Source of the DNA: Eximiradius sp.
Lineage (GTDB): Bacteria > Bacteroidota > Ignavibacteria > Kapaibacteriales > UBA2268
DNA length: 64,000 nucleotides
Direction of reading: 5' to 3'
Assembly: GCA_937127445.1 (NCBI GenBank)
Contig: CAKZLY010000027.1
Coordinates: forward strand, 60,044-124,043
Part shown: positions 1-9,978 of the stretch, piece by piece
Layout of the letters: each line of letters begins with the position of its first letter
Numbering within the stretch: position 1 is the first letter of the stretch
Translations under genes and position numbers: made by a program
Notes under the pieces: model-generated
Told to the model about the DNA's origin: nothing
The model's input: only the letters and a program-made list of their open reading frames with translations
Databases searched by the model: none

Positions 1-1
1 C

Positions 2-481
2 ACCTGTTTAGAATTAATTGACAAAGAATATTTGAAACCTGAATATGTGCGTTGGGAAATTATGGGTAGGCTTTATGGTCCATATAAAATTGCTGCCGAT
101 ATGTATGAAATACTTGAAAATATTGATGGTGCAAAGGCAATATTAACTCGTTTTGAAAAGCAGGTAGAATCCTACAAGAATTCTATGATTAATATGGGCT
201 ATCCTCAAAGCGAAACTAACATTTTGGACCAAAATCTTGCTGATACAAAAGTCCGTATAGATTATATGCAGATTAATATTTTGGTAAAACAAAATAAGCT
301 CAAGGAAGCATACGAAGAAGCCAACAAATTGCTTGATAATTACAGGAGCAAAGAATCGATTGTCTATAAATATGCAGCTATGTATTTAACAAACAAAATT
401 AATGAAATAGCAGCTAAAATGGGATTAGTTGCAGATACAACCAATTCTAATATTATAATGAAAAACCCGAGTGTTCAATAA
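2..481 (+). CDS. C-terminal part of an unrecognised helical protein (5' end outside window)
   Basis: The reading frame is open to the left edge of the window, so only the last 159 or so residues are present and the true start lies upstream. The visible part is strongly helical, rich in Glu, Lys and Ala, with no membrane segment and no catalytic motif that I recognise. A stretch of paired helices (KLKEAYEEANKLLDNY) resembles TPR-like tails. Such tails occur at the ends of large Bacteroidota membrane proteins such as the DUF2723 family, but that assignment is a guess. It ends 27 bases before valS on the same strand, so the two may be cotranscribed. The reading frame is convincing; the function is unknown. 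Confidence 0.6.
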   Translation, partial: TCLELIDKEYLKPEYVRWEIMGRLYGPYKIAADMYEILENIDGAKAILTRFEKQVESYKNSMINMGYPQSETNILDQNLADTKVRIDYMQINILVKQNKLKEAYEEANKLLDNYRSKESIVYKYAAMYLTNKINEIAAKMGLVADTTNSNIIMKNPSVQ

Positions 482-508
482 TTTGTTAAACTGAAATAAT
501 ATTGAAAT

Positions 509-3205
509 ATGAAAAAAGAATTCTCAAAGGCTTATAATCCAAAAGATGTTGAAAGCAAGTGGTATAATAAATGGATTGAAAACGAAATTTTTAATGCCTA
601 TGAAAATACTGAAAAAAAGCCATATAGCATACTGATGCCACCTCCAAATGTTACAGGAATACTACATTTTGGACATGTTCTTAATATCACTTTGCAAGAT
701 TTATTTATTCGCTTGAAACGAATGAACGGATTTGAAGCTTGCTGGTTCCCTGGCACAGACCACGCTGGAATAGCAACACAATCTAAAGTCGAAGCTGAAT
801 TACGCAAAGAAGGATTAACCCGTTATGACTTAGGTCGTGAAAAATTTGTCCAAAGAGTGTGGGAATGGAAAGAAAAATATGGTGGTATTATTCTTAAACA
901 AATTCGGAAACTCGGTGCATCCTGCGATTGGAATAGAACACTGTTCACAATGGATGAAAGTGCTTCTGATGCTGTGAAAGAAGTGTTTGTGCGTTTATTC
1001 GATGATGGTTTGATTTATAAAGGTAAAAGAATTATAAACTGGTCACCTCTTGCTCAGACCGCACTAAGCGATGAGGAAGTAGAATTTCGCGAAGTGAAAG
1101 AGTATCTATATACTCTTAGGTATTATTTCCCTGATAACAAGAATTACTTGAAAGTAGCGACTGTAAGACCTGAGACTATTTTTGGTGACACAGCTGTTGC
1201 CGTAAACCCAAACGACGCGCGATATAAGCACTTAATTGGGAAAAAGGTTCGCGTTCCGCTAACCGACAGATATGTGGAAATCATTCCTGATGAATATGCC
1301 GACCCTACATTTGGAACAGGGTGCGTAAAAATTACTCCAGCACACGACCCAAATGATTTTTTAGTTGGCGAACGCCATAATTTAGAAATCATTAATTCAA
1401 TTAATGCTGATGGGACTTTGAACGTAGCGGCTGGGGAGTTTGCTGGTCTTGAACGATTTGAAGCCCGAAGAAAAATTGTTGATAAGTTGGAAGAAAATGA
1501 CTTAATTGAAAAAATCGAAGATTATACACACAATGTGGGATTTTCCCAACGTGGAGGCGAACCGATTGAACCCTATCTCAGTGACCAGTGGTTTGTCCGG
1601 ATGAAGCCGCTTGCAGAAATTGCTTTGAAACCTGTATTAGATGGACAAATCAAATTTCACCCAAATCATTGGGTAAAGACTTATGAACATTGGATGAATA
1701 ATATTCGTGATTGGTGTATTTCCCGTCAATTGTGGTGGGGGCATCGCATCCCAGTTTATTATGCTCCTGATGGACGATATACAGCTGCTCGCAACGAAAA
1801 AGAAGCCCGTCAAAAGTTAGGAATTGCTGATGATATTCCATTGGTTCAAGACGAAGATGTACTTGATACCTGGTTTTCATCTTGGCTTTGGCCGCTAACT
1901 ACTATGCGATGGCTTGTTGATGGAAAAGAAGATAATCAAACTTTGAAGAAATTTCTGCCTACTGATTTGCTAGTAACTGCTCCTGATATTATCTTTTTCT
2001 GGGTTGCAAGAATGATTATGGCAACAATGTACTTCAAAAATACCATTCCTTTTAAAAATGTATATTTTACAAGCACAATTCGAGACGGTAAAGGTAGAAA
2101 ACTTTCAAAATCTCTTGGAAATTCACCTGATCCACTTGAGATAATTGATAAATATGGTGCTGATGCTGTTCGATTCACCATGCTTTATCTTGCCCCACTC
2201 GGTCAAGATGTTCGACTTGATGTAGATGTTGAGCATCAGGATATACCATCTTGCGAACTTGGACGCAATTTTGCCAATAAAATTTGGAATGCAGGACGTT
2301 TCTTAATGATGAAATTAGAAGAAAATGAAGTAAAACTCGAGGGTGAAATTCTAAATGAGAATGAAATGACAATTTCAGATCGCTGGATACTTTCTCGTTT
2401 CTACTCTACTTTGGAAAAAACTATTGATTCACTTGATAATTTCAAGGTAACTGATTATTCAAAGTTACTATATGATTTTATTTGGCGTGATTTCTGCGAC
2501 TGGTATATAGAAATCTTAAAAGTCAATATTAATAATACAAAAAACGTCGAAAGTAAACAAAAATTAATACGTTTTGCAGTTAATTTATATCTCGACATAT
2601 TGAAAATACTGCATCCTGTTATGCCATATATAACTGAAGAAATTCATAGTATTATTCTTAATTCTGATACTATCAGTATAAGCACCGAACAATATCCACA
2701 ATTAATAAAAGACAGAATAAACGATGGAATAGAGCAAGATTTCGAACTTGTTCAGATGATTGTTGAAGAAATTAGAAGGCTTCGTTCATCTACCAATATT
2801 TCTCCATCACAAAAAGTTCCAGCTAAAATATCAATTAATAACGATGAATTGTTGAGCACTTTCAATGAACTATCAAATGTAATAGCTAATTTAGCAAAAA
2901 CATCCCCACTGGAAATTGGTAAAAACCTCGAAAAGCCTCAAGGTGCAATTAGTTCTGTTGTTAGAGAAATTGAAATTATTCTTGAAGTTGCCACTTCGAT
3001 TGATATTGAAAAGGAAAAAGAACGCCTAAATAAGGAGATTGAACGGCTCGAAAGAAATATCAAAGGTAGTCAGAGCAAATTATCAAATGAAAAATTTGTT
3101 CAAAATGCACCTGCTGATATAGTTCAATATGAAAAAGAAAAACTGGTAAGTATGCAAGAATCTTTGGCAAAAACAAAGGAAAATTTAAGAAATTTAGGTT
3201 TATAA
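509..3205 (+). CDS. valS: Valyl-tRNA synthetase
   Basis: This class I aminoacyl-tRNA synthetase charges tRNA-Val in the cytoplasm. At 898 residues it has the usual length. The HIGH motif appears as HFGH at residues 53-56, preceded by PPPNVTG, and the KMSKS loop as KLSKS at residues 531-535. The intervening CP1 editing domain carries the expected GTGCVKITPAHDPND signature, and the DWCISRQLWWGHRIP block is typical of ValRS. The C-terminal 70 or so residues form the Lys/Glu-rich coiled-coil arm typical of bacterial ValRS. No Shine-Dalgarno site is evident before the ATG. A strong hairpin terminator follows. The family assignment is certain. Confidence 0.98.
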   Translation: MKKEFSKAYNPKDVESKWYNKWIENEIFNAYENTEKKPYSILMPPPNVTGILHFGHVLNITLQDLFIRLKRMNGFEACWFPGTDHAGIATQSKVEAELRKEGLTRYDLGREKFVQRVWEWKEKYGGIILKQIRKLGASCDWNRTLFTMDESASDAVKEVFVRLFDDGLIYKGKRIINWSPLAQTALSDEEVEFREVKEYLYTLRYYFPDNKNYLKVATVRPETIFGDTAVAVNPNDARYKHLIGKKVRVPLTDRYVEIIPDEYADPTFGTGCVKITPAHDPNDFLVGERHNLEIINSINADGTLNVAAGEFAGLERFEARRKIVDKLEENDLIEKIEDYTHNVGFSQRGGEPIEPYLSDQWFVRMKPLAEIALKPVLDGQIKFHPNHWVKTYEHWMNNIRDWCISRQLWWGHRIPVYYAPDGRYTAARNEKEARQKLGIADDIPLVQDEDVLDTWFSSWLWPLTTMRWLVDGKEDNQTLKKFLPTDLLVTAPDIIFFWVARMIMATMYFKNTIPFKNVYFTSTIRDGKGRKLSKSLGNSPDPLEIIDKYGADAVRFTMLYLAPLGQDVRLDVDVEHQDIPSCELGRNFANKIWNAGRFLMMKLEENEVKLEGEILNENEMTISDRWILSRFYSTLEKTIDSLDNFKVTDYSKLLYDFIWRDFCDWYIEILKVNINNTKNVESKQKLIRFAVNLYLDILKILHPVMPYITEEIHSIILNSDTISISTEQYPQLIKDRINDGIEQDFELVQMIVEEIRRLRSSTNISPSQKVPAKISINNDELLSTFNELSNVIANLAKTSPLEIGKNLEKPQGAISSVVREIEIILEVATSIDIEKEKERLNKEIERLERNIKGSQSKLSNEKFVQNAPADIVQYEKEKLVSMQESLAKTKENLRNLGL

Positions 3206-3234
3206 TCGCTTAATTAAATATTATACAATAATGA

Positions 3235-3265
3235 AAAAGGGCTGTCGTTATCTGACAGCCCTTTT
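3235..3265. terminator. Bidirectional hairpin terminator between valS and the aldehyde dehydrogenase gene
   Basis: A perfect 12-bp stem (3235-3246 with 3254-3265) centred on GGGCTGTC/GACAGCCC has a 7-nt loop. It is flanked by A residues on the left and T residues on the right, so it can end transcription from both convergent genes. Confidence 0.85.
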
Positions 3266-3283
3266 GTTTTAGATTTGGTTCTT

Positions 3284-4765
3284 TTAGTAATTATCAATTT
3301 GTGCTCTTTGAAGTCTGTCGGAATAGTCAACATAAACTGTTTTCCATTCGGTAAAAATATCGAATACGGTCCAACCACCTTCGCGATGACCGTTGCCAGT
3401 TCCTTTTATGCCACCGAAAGGCATATGGGCTTCTGCACCAATAGTAGGAGCATTGATGTATGTAATACCGGCTTCGATATCACGAATTGCTTTAAATGCA
3501 TGATTAACATTTCTGGTATAGATAGACGAAGATAAGCCATAATCACAATTATTTTGCAATTCGATTGCATGATCAAGCGATTCAGCTTTTGTAACAGCCA
3601 AAACTGGGCCGAAAATTTCTTCTTTAAAGATAGTATGGTGAGGTTCAACATCAGCAATAATAGTAGGTTTATAAAAAGAGCCTTTTGCTAAGTCACCTTC
3701 GGTTGCTCGCTCTCCACCACAAATTAAACGTCCCCCTTCTTGCAAAGCTTTAAGAACGTAGTTGTGTATGCTTTCGAGTGCTTTATTGTGAATAACCGGA
3801 CCAACATCTGTTCCCTCCTTCAATCCATCACCAAGTTTTAATTTTTCAGCACGGTCTTTGAGTAATTGTAGCACTTGTTCGTAAACATCATTATGAACGA
3901 TTAATCTTGAAGTAGCAGTGCAACGCTGTCCAGTTGTTCCGAATGCCCCCCAAAGAGCCCCTTCAATAGCCAATTCAAGATTAGCATCGTCCATAATGAT
4001 TTGAGCGTTCTTACCACCCATTTCAAGCGAAACTCTTTTGTTTAATTTACCGCAAATTTCACCAATTTTACAACCAATGTCGGTAGAGCCTGTAAATCCG
4101 ATTACTTTTACATCTGGATGCTCGACAATCATATTGCCCATACTACCAACACCAGTTAATACGTTGAAAACTCCTGGTGGGAGTCCAGCTTCTTCCATAA
4201 TTTCAGCAAAGACTACCCCAGAATGAGGAGTTTCTTTTGACGGCTTATAAACAACTGTATTTCCAGCGGCAATTGCAGGAAGAATTTTCCAAGATGGAAC
4301 TGCAATTGGAAAGTTCCAAGCAGTAATTACGCCAACTACGCCAATTGGAACACGAAAAGATAGATTCATTTTGTTTTCAAGTTCACTTGGAGCATTGTAG
4401 CCGAATAATCTGCGAGTTTCGCTTGCTGCATAATAAGCAGTATCGATTGCTTCTTGTATATCACCTTCTGTTTCAAAAGTTGGCTTACCCATTTCGCGAG
4501 TCATAATTTTAGCAATTTCTTTCTTCCTACGAGCAAAAATATCGCCAGCCTTACGAATTATATCACCTCTTTTTGGCGCTGGTACAAGGCGCCATTTTTT
4601 ATAAGCTTCTTTTGCAGCTGCCACTGCATTATCTACATCTTCTTTCTCTGAATAAGCGAATTCACCAATAACATCTTCGTGGTTTGCCGGATTAATATTT
4701 TTGAAAGTCTTGCCCAAAACGGCATCAACCCATTGGCCGTTAATGTAATTTTTAAATTTTTCCAT
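3284..4765 (-). CDS. NAD(P)-dependent aldehyde dehydrogenase family protein
   Basis: It oxidises an aldehyde to the acid with NAD(P). The 493-residue length is standard for the superfamily. The catalytic cysteine is C282 in the GQRCT motif and the general base is E248 in LEMGGKN. The cofactor-binding WNFP and GFTGST motifs and the EEIFGPVL motif are all present. The sequence seems closest to the ALDH7/aminoadipic- or glutamate-semialdehyde-type branch, but the substrate cannot be told from the sequence. The start is supported by a perfect GGAGGT at 4769-4774, 3 nt from the ATG. It stands alone, convergent with valS and 79 bases downstream of the PfpI gene, so it may be read from that promoter or its own. 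Confidence 0.93.
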   Translation of the reverse strand: MEKFKNYINGQWVDAVLGKTFKNINPANHEDVIGEFAYSEKEDVDNAVAAAKEAYKKWRLVPAPKRGDIIRKAGDIFARRKKEIAKIMTREMGKPTFETEGDIQEAIDTAYYAASETRRLFGYNAPSELENKMNLSFRVPIGVVGVITAWNFPIAVPSWKILPAIAAGNTVVYKPSKETPHSGVVFAEIMEEAGLPPGVFNVLTGVGSMGNMIVEHPDVKVIGFTGSTDIGCKIGEICGKLNKRVSLEMGGKNAQIIMDDANLELAIEGALWGAFGTTGQRCTATSRLIVHNDVYEQVLQLLKDRAEKLKLGDGLKEGTDVGPVIHNKALESIHNYVLKALQEGGRLICGGERATEGDLAKGSFYKPTIIADVEPHHTIFKEEIFGPVLAVTKAESLDHAIELQNNCDYGLSSSIYTRNVNHAFKAIRDIEAGITYINAPTIGAEAHMPFGGIKGTGNGHREGGWTVFDIFTEWKTVYVDYSDRLQRAQIDNY

Positions 4766-4844
4766 TTTACCTCCAATTATTTAAAAGTTGTGAAAATATA
4801 ATCAGAAAATGATTAAACTAAAAAAATAATATATAAAAAAATCA

Positions 4845-5366
4845 TTAATCTTTTGACAATAATTCTATGATAGTTTTACAAAAAATTGGTAAATCATTAG
4901 GATTTCGTGAAGTGATTATTTTACCATCAATTACAACCTCCTGATCTATCCAATAAGCACCTGCATTGACAAGATCATCTTTAATTGAATAAAAGCTCGT
5001 AACAGTTTTATTCTCAATAATTTTAGAGGAAGCCAAAACCCATGGACCATGACAGATTGCAGCAGTAATTTTATTTTGTTCATTCATTCTGCGAATAAAG
5101 TCTATTATTTGTGGGTCCCGCCTTAAATAATCAGGAGCAAAACCTCCAGGAATAATTGCAGCATCAAAATTTTCATGTCCTATGTTTGTAATTATTTCAT
5201 CGGGTTTTGCCTTTAGTCCATTTTTCCCAATAAATATGCTGTTTGATGATGCAACAGAAATCACATTTGCTCCAGCTTCCTTCATACGATAGTACGGGTA
5301 CCAAAATTCTATTTCTTCGTAAAATTCCGCTAAAAAAACAACAACATTTTTTCCATCTAAACACAT
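4845..5366 (-). CDS. DJ-1/PfpI family protein
   Basis: This 173-residue protein has the glutamine-amidotransferase-like fold of the DJ-1/ThiJ/PfpI superfamily, whose members act as intracellular peptidases, glyoxalases or stress-protective proteins. The nucleophile elbow is AICHGPW, with C105 followed by His, and a conserved Glu lies near residue 18 (FYEEIEFWYP). IIPGGFAPDYLR is the family PGG motif. The C-H pair together with the EEIEF start favours the PfpI subgroup over the DJ-1 subgroup. Which activity it has in vivo cannot be decided here. A TATTTTTG promoter-like element lies at 5406-5399. Confidence 0.9.
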   Translation of the reverse strand: MCLDGKNVVVFLAEFYEEIEFWYPYYRMKEAGANVISVASSNSIFIGKNGLKAKPDEIITNIGHENFDAAIIPGGFAPDYLRRDPQIIDFIRRMNEQNKITAAICHGPWVLASSKIIENKTVTSFYSIKDDLVNAGAYWIDQEVVIDGKIITSRNPNDLPIFCKTIIELLSKD

Positions 5367-5398
5367 TTGAAACTCTCAATTTATTTCTAAAAATATTA

Positions 5399-5406
5399 CA
5401 AAAATA
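5399..5406 (-). promoter_or_regulatory. Possible -7 element (TATTTTTG) for the PfpI gene
   Basis: The minus strand reads TATTTTTG, matching the Bacteroidota TAnnTTTG element, 33 nt before the start codon. No TTG is seen at the expected -33 position, so this is weak. Confidence 0.35.
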
Positions 5407-5462
5407 TTCAATAAATCATATTAATTAACTTAAATTAAATCATTGAAAAATAATATTTTATT

Positions 5463-5492
5463 TTGTTTTCACATAATGATTTTTTATTTTTG
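5463..5492 (+). promoter_or_regulatory. Bacteroidota-type promoter of rpsA
   Basis: TTG at 5463-5465 and TATTTTTG at 5485-5492 are separated by 19 nt, matching the Bacteroidota housekeeping consensus (TTG, then about 19 nt, then TAnnTTTG). It predicts a start near 5499 and a leader of roughly 80 nt. Confidence 0.7.
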
Positions 5493-5527
5493 TAATCTTA
5501 ATTTTTTCATTTTAATGATTAAATGGT

Positions 5528-5543
5528 CGTACAGAGATGTACG
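5528..5543 (+). promoter_or_regulatory. Hairpin in the rpsA leader with a GAGA loop
   Basis: CGTACA at 5528-5533 pairs perfectly with TGTACG at 5538-5543 around a GAGA loop, which fits the GNRA tetraloop rule. It lies between the predicted rpsA transcription start and its Shine-Dalgarno site. A role in S1 autoregulation is inference. Confidence 0.45.
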
Positions 5544-5580
5544 TATGTTTAACTAATTTAAATATTTTTGGAGAAATTTA

Positions 5581-7527
5581 ATGTCTGAAAATGAAACTCT
5601 TGTTCAAACTTCTGAGCAATCAGCACCGAATCCAATGGCAGAAGTTACCAGTTCACAAAACATTAGCGTTGATGCATTGATGAATTCTGTATCGAAAATT
5701 TTAGAAAACGAGTTTGAGAACGTATTAGACCTTGATGACACATCTTTTGAAACTCTTTTTGAACAAAAAGTTGGAACAATAAAAGAGGACCAACTTATTA
5801 AAGGTAGAATTGTCAAAATTGTTAAAGACGAAGTTTTTGTTGATATTGGATTCAAATCGTTTGGTGTAGTGCCAAAAGCAGAATTAATCAATGCTGAATC
5901 GTATCATATTGGTGATGAGATCGACGTTTATATCGAGAAAATGGAAGATAGCCAAGGGAGAGTTCTACTTTCACGTAGAAGAGCTGATTTCATGCGTATT
6001 TGGGACGATATTTTAAAGCTTTACGAAACTCAAGAAGTTACAAGAGTGAAGATTCTCCGCCGTATTAAGGGTGGAATGGTAGTTGATTTATTAGGAATTG
6101 AAGCATTTTTACCGGGTTCACAAATCGATGTACGTCCGGTTAGAGATTTTGATAGTTGGGTTGGGAAAAATATTGATGTACGAGTTGTTAAAGTAAACCA
6201 TCCAAGTGAAAACGTTGTCGTTAGCCATAAAGTACTTCTCGAAGAACAGCTTTCAGAGCAGCGTCAAGCCATTATGGATAAACTTGATAAAGGTTTGGTG
6301 CTTGAAGGAACCGTCAAAGCAATTTCTGACTTCGGAGTATTTGTCGATTTAGGTGGTGTTGACGGTCTTGTCCATATTACTGATTTATCTTGGGGACGCG
6401 TTACTCATCCATCAGAAATAGTTGAATTAGATCAAACTGTTAAGGTAGTTGTCCTCGATTTTGATAAAGAAAAGAAGAGAATTTCATTAGGAATGAAACA
6501 GCTTACTCCTCATCCTTGGGACACTATCGGCGATAAGTATGAAAAAGGAACAAAAGTCGTTGGTAAAGTCGTAAGTTTAACAGACTACGGTGCATTTATT
6601 GAAATAGAAAAAGGTGTTGAAGGGTTGATTCACATCAGTGAAATGTCCTGGACACAACACGTAAAGCATCCATCTCAAATTGTTTCGATGGGACAAGTTG
6701 TCGAAGCTATAGTTCTCAATATAGATAAAGAAGAGAAAAAACTTGCTCTTGGTATGAAGCAATTAGAACCTGATCCATGGGAAGATTTAATGAAAAAATA
6801 TCCTATTGGCTCGAAACACAGAGGTATTGTTAGAAACTTAACTAATTTCGGAGTATTCGTCGAACTCGAGCCAGGAGTTGATGGTCTTGTTCATATTAGC
6901 GATTTGTCGTGGACCAAGAAAATTCGCCACCCAGGTGAATTTGTCAAAAAAGGTGATGAATTAGAAGTTGTTGTTATCTCTGTCGATCCTGAACAACGTA
7001 GAATTGCATTAGGTCATAAACAAATTAATGATAATCCTTGGGATACTTTCGAAGAAACGTACAAGATTGGCACAGAAACAGAAGCCAAAATCGAAAGAAT
7101 TATTGAAAAAGGTGTTATAGTTGAATTACCTGAAAGAGTTGACGGATTTGTTCCCATTTCGCAACTTTCATTTGCGCCAGTTAAAAATATTAGCGAATAT
7201 TTTAAAATTGGTGACGTTTTACCATTAAAGGTTGTTGAATTCGATAAAGAAGCAAAAAAAATCGTCTTGTCAGTTGTTGAATGCTTACGCGACAAACCTG
7301 TTGATGTTATTGAGGCTTATAATAGCGCTCACCCTGTACCAAATGCTGATAAATACTCAAAAGGCGAAATGTCTCCGGATGAACTTCCAACATACAATCC
7401 AGAAGACATTCAAACTGATATATTTAACTATGAGTACCCACCTGATTATTTGCCTAAATCAGTTGAAAATAAAGAAGAAGAAAATACTGCAGAAAATCCA
7501 TCAAACGAAAGTACCGACAACAATTGA
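5581..7527 (+). CDS. rpsA: 30S ribosomal protein S1
   Basis: S1 binds mRNA on the small ribosomal subunit and helps load messages with weak initiation sites. The 648-residue protein has six S1 RNA-binding repeats, at roughly residues 64-137, 150-220, 237-307, 324-394, 411-481 and 498-567. Repeats 3-5 show the strong signature GVFVDLGGVDGLVHITDLSW and its near copies. There is an acidic N-terminal extension of about 60 residues and an acidic, low-complexity C-terminal tail of about 65 residues, as is common in Bacteroidota S1. The start has a GGAG at 5570-5573. The gene has its own promoter and a strong terminator, so it is monocistronic. Confidence 0.97.
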   Translation: MSENETLVQTSEQSAPNPMAEVTSSQNISVDALMNSVSKILENEFENVLDLDDTSFETLFEQKVGTIKEDQLIKGRIVKIVKDEVFVDIGFKSFGVVPKAELINAESYHIGDEIDVYIEKMEDSQGRVLLSRRRADFMRIWDDILKLYETQEVTRVKILRRIKGGMVVDLLGIEAFLPGSQIDVRPVRDFDSWVGKNIDVRVVKVNHPSENVVVSHKVLLEEQLSEQRQAIMDKLDKGLVLEGTVKAISDFGVFVDLGGVDGLVHITDLSWGRVTHPSEIVELDQTVKVVVLDFDKEKKRISLGMKQLTPHPWDTIGDKYEKGTKVVGKVVSLTDYGAFIEIEKGVEGLIHISEMSWTQHVKHPSQIVSMGQVVEAIVLNIDKEEKKLALGMKQLEPDPWEDLMKKYPIGSKHRGIVRNLTNFGVFVELEPGVDGLVHISDLSWTKKIRHPGEFVKKGDELEVVVISVDPEQRRIALGHKQINDNPWDTFEETYKIGTETEAKIERIIEKGVIVELPERVDGFVPISQLSFAPVKNISEYFKIGDVLPLKVVEFDKEAKKIVLSVVECLRDKPVDVIEAYNSAHPVPNADKYSKGEMSPDELPTYNPEDIQTDIFNYEYPPDYLPKSVENKEEENTAENPSNESTDNN

Positions 7528-7548
7528 TTACCAAATCTCATCTCATAT

Positions 7549-7579
7549 AAAAAAGGGCGGCAATTTGCCGCCCTTTTTT
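7549..7579 (+). terminator. Rho-independent terminator of rpsA
   Basis: The stem GGGCGGCA/TGCCGCCC extends through flanking A/T pairs to 14 bp (7549-7562 with 7566-7579), has a 3-nt loop and ends in a run of six T. Confidence 0.92.
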
Positions 7580-7849
7580 GTCAATTTATTTGATGCTCCG
7601 AAAGGTATCCTTACAATGCATAGTGAAAAACTATTATCACAAATTTATAACGAAAAACTTATATGATGTTTTTATTGTTAAAATAATTATAGTATCTTCA
7701 AATTTCTCAATTATCAAACTTATGTTTTGTAAGTATATTATTGAATTTTTTACTATATTGTAAAGATTATTTAATTATTTTTCTGTTATTTTTGAAACAA
7801 ATAATGTAATGATTTTATTCTAATATATTTTAAAATTTTTGGAGGTAAA
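7580..7849. other. Non-coding spacer between rpsA and the M3 peptidase gene
   Basis: After the rpsA terminator there are about 270 very AT-rich bases without a credible gene. The only short open frames are low in complexity and lack a ribosome-binding site. The right end holds a promoter-like TATTTTTG (7787-7794) and a GGAGGT (7841-7846) for the downstream gene. Confidence 0.6.
7787..7794 (+). promoter_or_regulatory. Possible -7 element (TATTTTTG) for the M3 peptidase gene
   Basis: TATTTTTG fits TAnnTTTG, 55 nt before the start codon. The nearest upstream TTG (7758-7760) is 26 nt away, longer than usual. Confidence 0.4.
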
Positions 7850-9955
7850 ATGAAAAAACTATTATTTTTATGTTTCAGTTTACTATTAACATTTATGAGC
7901 CTCGAAGCACAAAAAAAATCGGCATCTGACAATCCATTCTTTAAGCCTTACAACACTCCTTATGATGTTCCCCCTTTCGACAAAATTAAAGAAGAGCATT
8001 ATTTACCAGCCTTTGAAAGAGGATTGAAAGAAGCTTATGCTGACATCAAAAAAATCGCTGACAACAAGCAAGCACCTAATTTTGCCAATACAATCGAAGC
8101 ATTAGAATTTTCAGGTGATCTATTGCAGCGAGTTTCTTCTGTATTCTTTAATTTAGTCAGTTCAAATTCAACTCCTGGTATGCAAAAAATAGCTCAGGAA
8201 ATCACTCCCAAATTATCGAAATTCAACGACGACATACTTTTCAATGAAAAATTATTTGCACGAATCAAAGCTGTTTATGATAATCGTGAAAAAGAAAAAC
8301 TTTCACCAGAACAATTGCGATTACTTGAACAAAAATATCAGGATTTTGTTAAAAACGGTGCTCTACTGGATAAAACCGCAAAAGAACGACTTGCTCAAAT
8401 TAACCAAAGGCTTTCAACTCTGCAATTAAAATTTAGAGATAATGTTCTTGCAGAAACAAACAATTACAAGCTATACATTGAAAAAGAAGAAGATCTTCTT
8501 GGTTTGCCCAGTAGTATTGTAGAATCAGCAAAAGAGGCAGCAACCCGCGATGGACAACCAGATAAATGGCTGTTCACACTTCATAATCCAAGTATTATGC
8601 CTTTCTTGCAATATGCAGATAATAGAGATTTAAGAGCACAAATCCTTAAAGCATACTTAAATCGCGGCAATAATGACAATGAATATGATAATAAAGAAAT
8701 TATTAAAGAAATAGTATCATTATCCCAAGAAAAAGCTCGTTTATTAGGTTTTCAAAATTTCGCTGAATTTGTTATTAGCGATAATATGGCAAAAACTCCT
8801 GATAGAGTTTTCGAATTGCTCTATCGTCTATGGGAACCAGCACGAGAAAATTCCATCAAAGAAGCTCAGGAATTGCAATCATTGATTAATAGAGAAGGCA
8901 ATTCTTTTAAACTTGAAACCTATGATTGGCGTTATTATACTGAGAAATTGCGACGCGAGAAATATGAAATTGACGAAGAAAAACTTCGCCCATTCTTCCC
9001 ACTTGAAGGTGTTATGCAAGGTGCTTTTACAGTTGCAAATAAATTATGGGGAATTAGATTTAAAGAAATTAAAAATGTTCCAGTATATGATCCAACAGTT
9101 CGTGTTTTTGAAGTAACAGAAGAAAACGGAAGTCATATCGGATTATTTTTCATAGATTACTACAATCGTTCGAGCAAACGTGGTGGAGCTTGGATGAACA
9201 ATTTAAGAGAAAGAAAAATAAAAAATGGTAAAACAATTTATCCTATTGTGTTCAATGTATGCAACTTCCCTCCACCGACTGAAAACACACCATCATTGCT
9301 TTCACTGGATGAAGCAGAAACTTTATTCCACGAGTTTGGACATGCTTTACACGGATTATTTGCAAACAATGCTTATCCAAGCATAGGTGGAACAAATGTT
9401 CCACGCGATTTTGTCGAACTTCCTTCGCAAGTTATGGAAAACTGGTTTTCTGAACCGGAAGTATTACGTACTTTTGCTCGTCATTATCAAACAGGACAGC
9501 CAATTCCTGATGAAATCATAGAAAAAATCCAAGCAAGCAGTAAATTTAATCAAGGATTTGCCACTGTTGAATATTTAGCAGCATCTTTGCTTGATATGTA
9601 CTATTATACAACTGATAGAATTGACGATGTAACTGAATTTGAGAATAGAATAGCCCAACAGATTAATTTACCAGAAGAAATTCCATTCCGCTACCGCTCA
9701 ACATATTTTAATCATATTTTTGGCGGCGGATATTCTGCAGGTTATTATAGCTATATTTGGGCTGGAGTTCTTGACAGCGATGCTTTCGAAGCTTTCAAAG
9801 AAACTTCGCTTTTTGATAGAGCAACAGCTGAATCGTTTAGAAAAAATGTACTAGAAAAAGGTCATACCGATGATCCAATGAATTTATATATTAAGTTCAG
9901 AGGAAAAGAACCACAAATTGAGCCATTACTAAGAAAAAGAGGTTTAATGAATTGA
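7850..9955 (+). CDS. Secreted M3 family zinc metallopeptidase (oligopeptidase/dipeptidyl carboxypeptidase-like)
   Basis: It degrades short peptides. The first 20 or so residues (MKKLLFLCFSLLLTFMSLEA) form a signal peptide, so the enzyme should act in the periplasm or outside the cell. The zinc-binding motif HEFGH is at residues 494-498, followed by ALHGLF, and the third zinc ligand is the usual downstream Glu in the LPSQVMENW region. A length of 701 residues fits the Dcp/OpdA branch of M3 peptidases. The GGYSAGYYSYIWAGVLDSDAF block near the C-terminus is also diagnostic. The start is supported by GGAGGT four bases upstream of the ATG. A hairpin follows the gene, so it is probably monocistronic. 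Dcp versus oligopeptidase A cannot be resolved by eye. Confidence 0.93.
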   Translation: MKKLLFLCFSLLLTFMSLEAQKKSASDNPFFKPYNTPYDVPPFDKIKEEHYLPAFERGLKEAYADIKKIADNKQAPNFANTIEALEFSGDLLQRVSSVFFNLVSSNSTPGMQKIAQEITPKLSKFNDDILFNEKLFARIKAVYDNREKEKLSPEQLRLLEQKYQDFVKNGALLDKTAKERLAQINQRLSTLQLKFRDNVLAETNNYKLYIEKEEDLLGLPSSIVESAKEAATRDGQPDKWLFTLHNPSIMPFLQYADNRDLRAQILKAYLNRGNNDNEYDNKEIIKEIVSLSQEKARLLGFQNFAEFVISDNMAKTPDRVFELLYRLWEPARENSIKEAQELQSLINREGNSFKLETYDWRYYTEKLRREKYEIDEEKLRPFFPLEGVMQGAFTVANKLWGIRFKEIKNVPVYDPTVRVFEVTEENGSHIGLFFIDYYNRSSKRGGAWMNNLRERKIKNGKTIYPIVFNVCNFPPPTENTPSLLSLDEAETLFHEFGHALHGLFANNAYPSIGGTNVPRDFVELPSQVMENWFSEPEVLRTFARHYQTGQPIPDEIIEKIQASSKFNQGFATVEYLAASLLDMYYYTTDRIDDVTEFENRIAQQINLPEEIPFRYRSTYFNHIFGGGYSAGYYSYIWAGVLDSDAFEAFKETSLFDRATAESFRKNVLEKGHTDDPMNLYIKFRGKEPQIEPLLRKRGLMN

Positions 9956-9978
9956 TTTTAAGTTAAAGCAATAAAAAG

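Noticed and set aside
3275..3535. Plus-strand open frame inside the aldehyde dehydrogenase gene
   Set aside because: It lies opposite a strongly conserved enzyme and has no ribosome-binding site or recognisable product, so it is a shadow.
7578..7763. Short open frame after the rpsA terminator
   Set aside because: It overlaps the terminator hairpin and codes for a low-complexity, Ile/Phe/Tyr-rich peptide expected from AT-rich sequence by chance.
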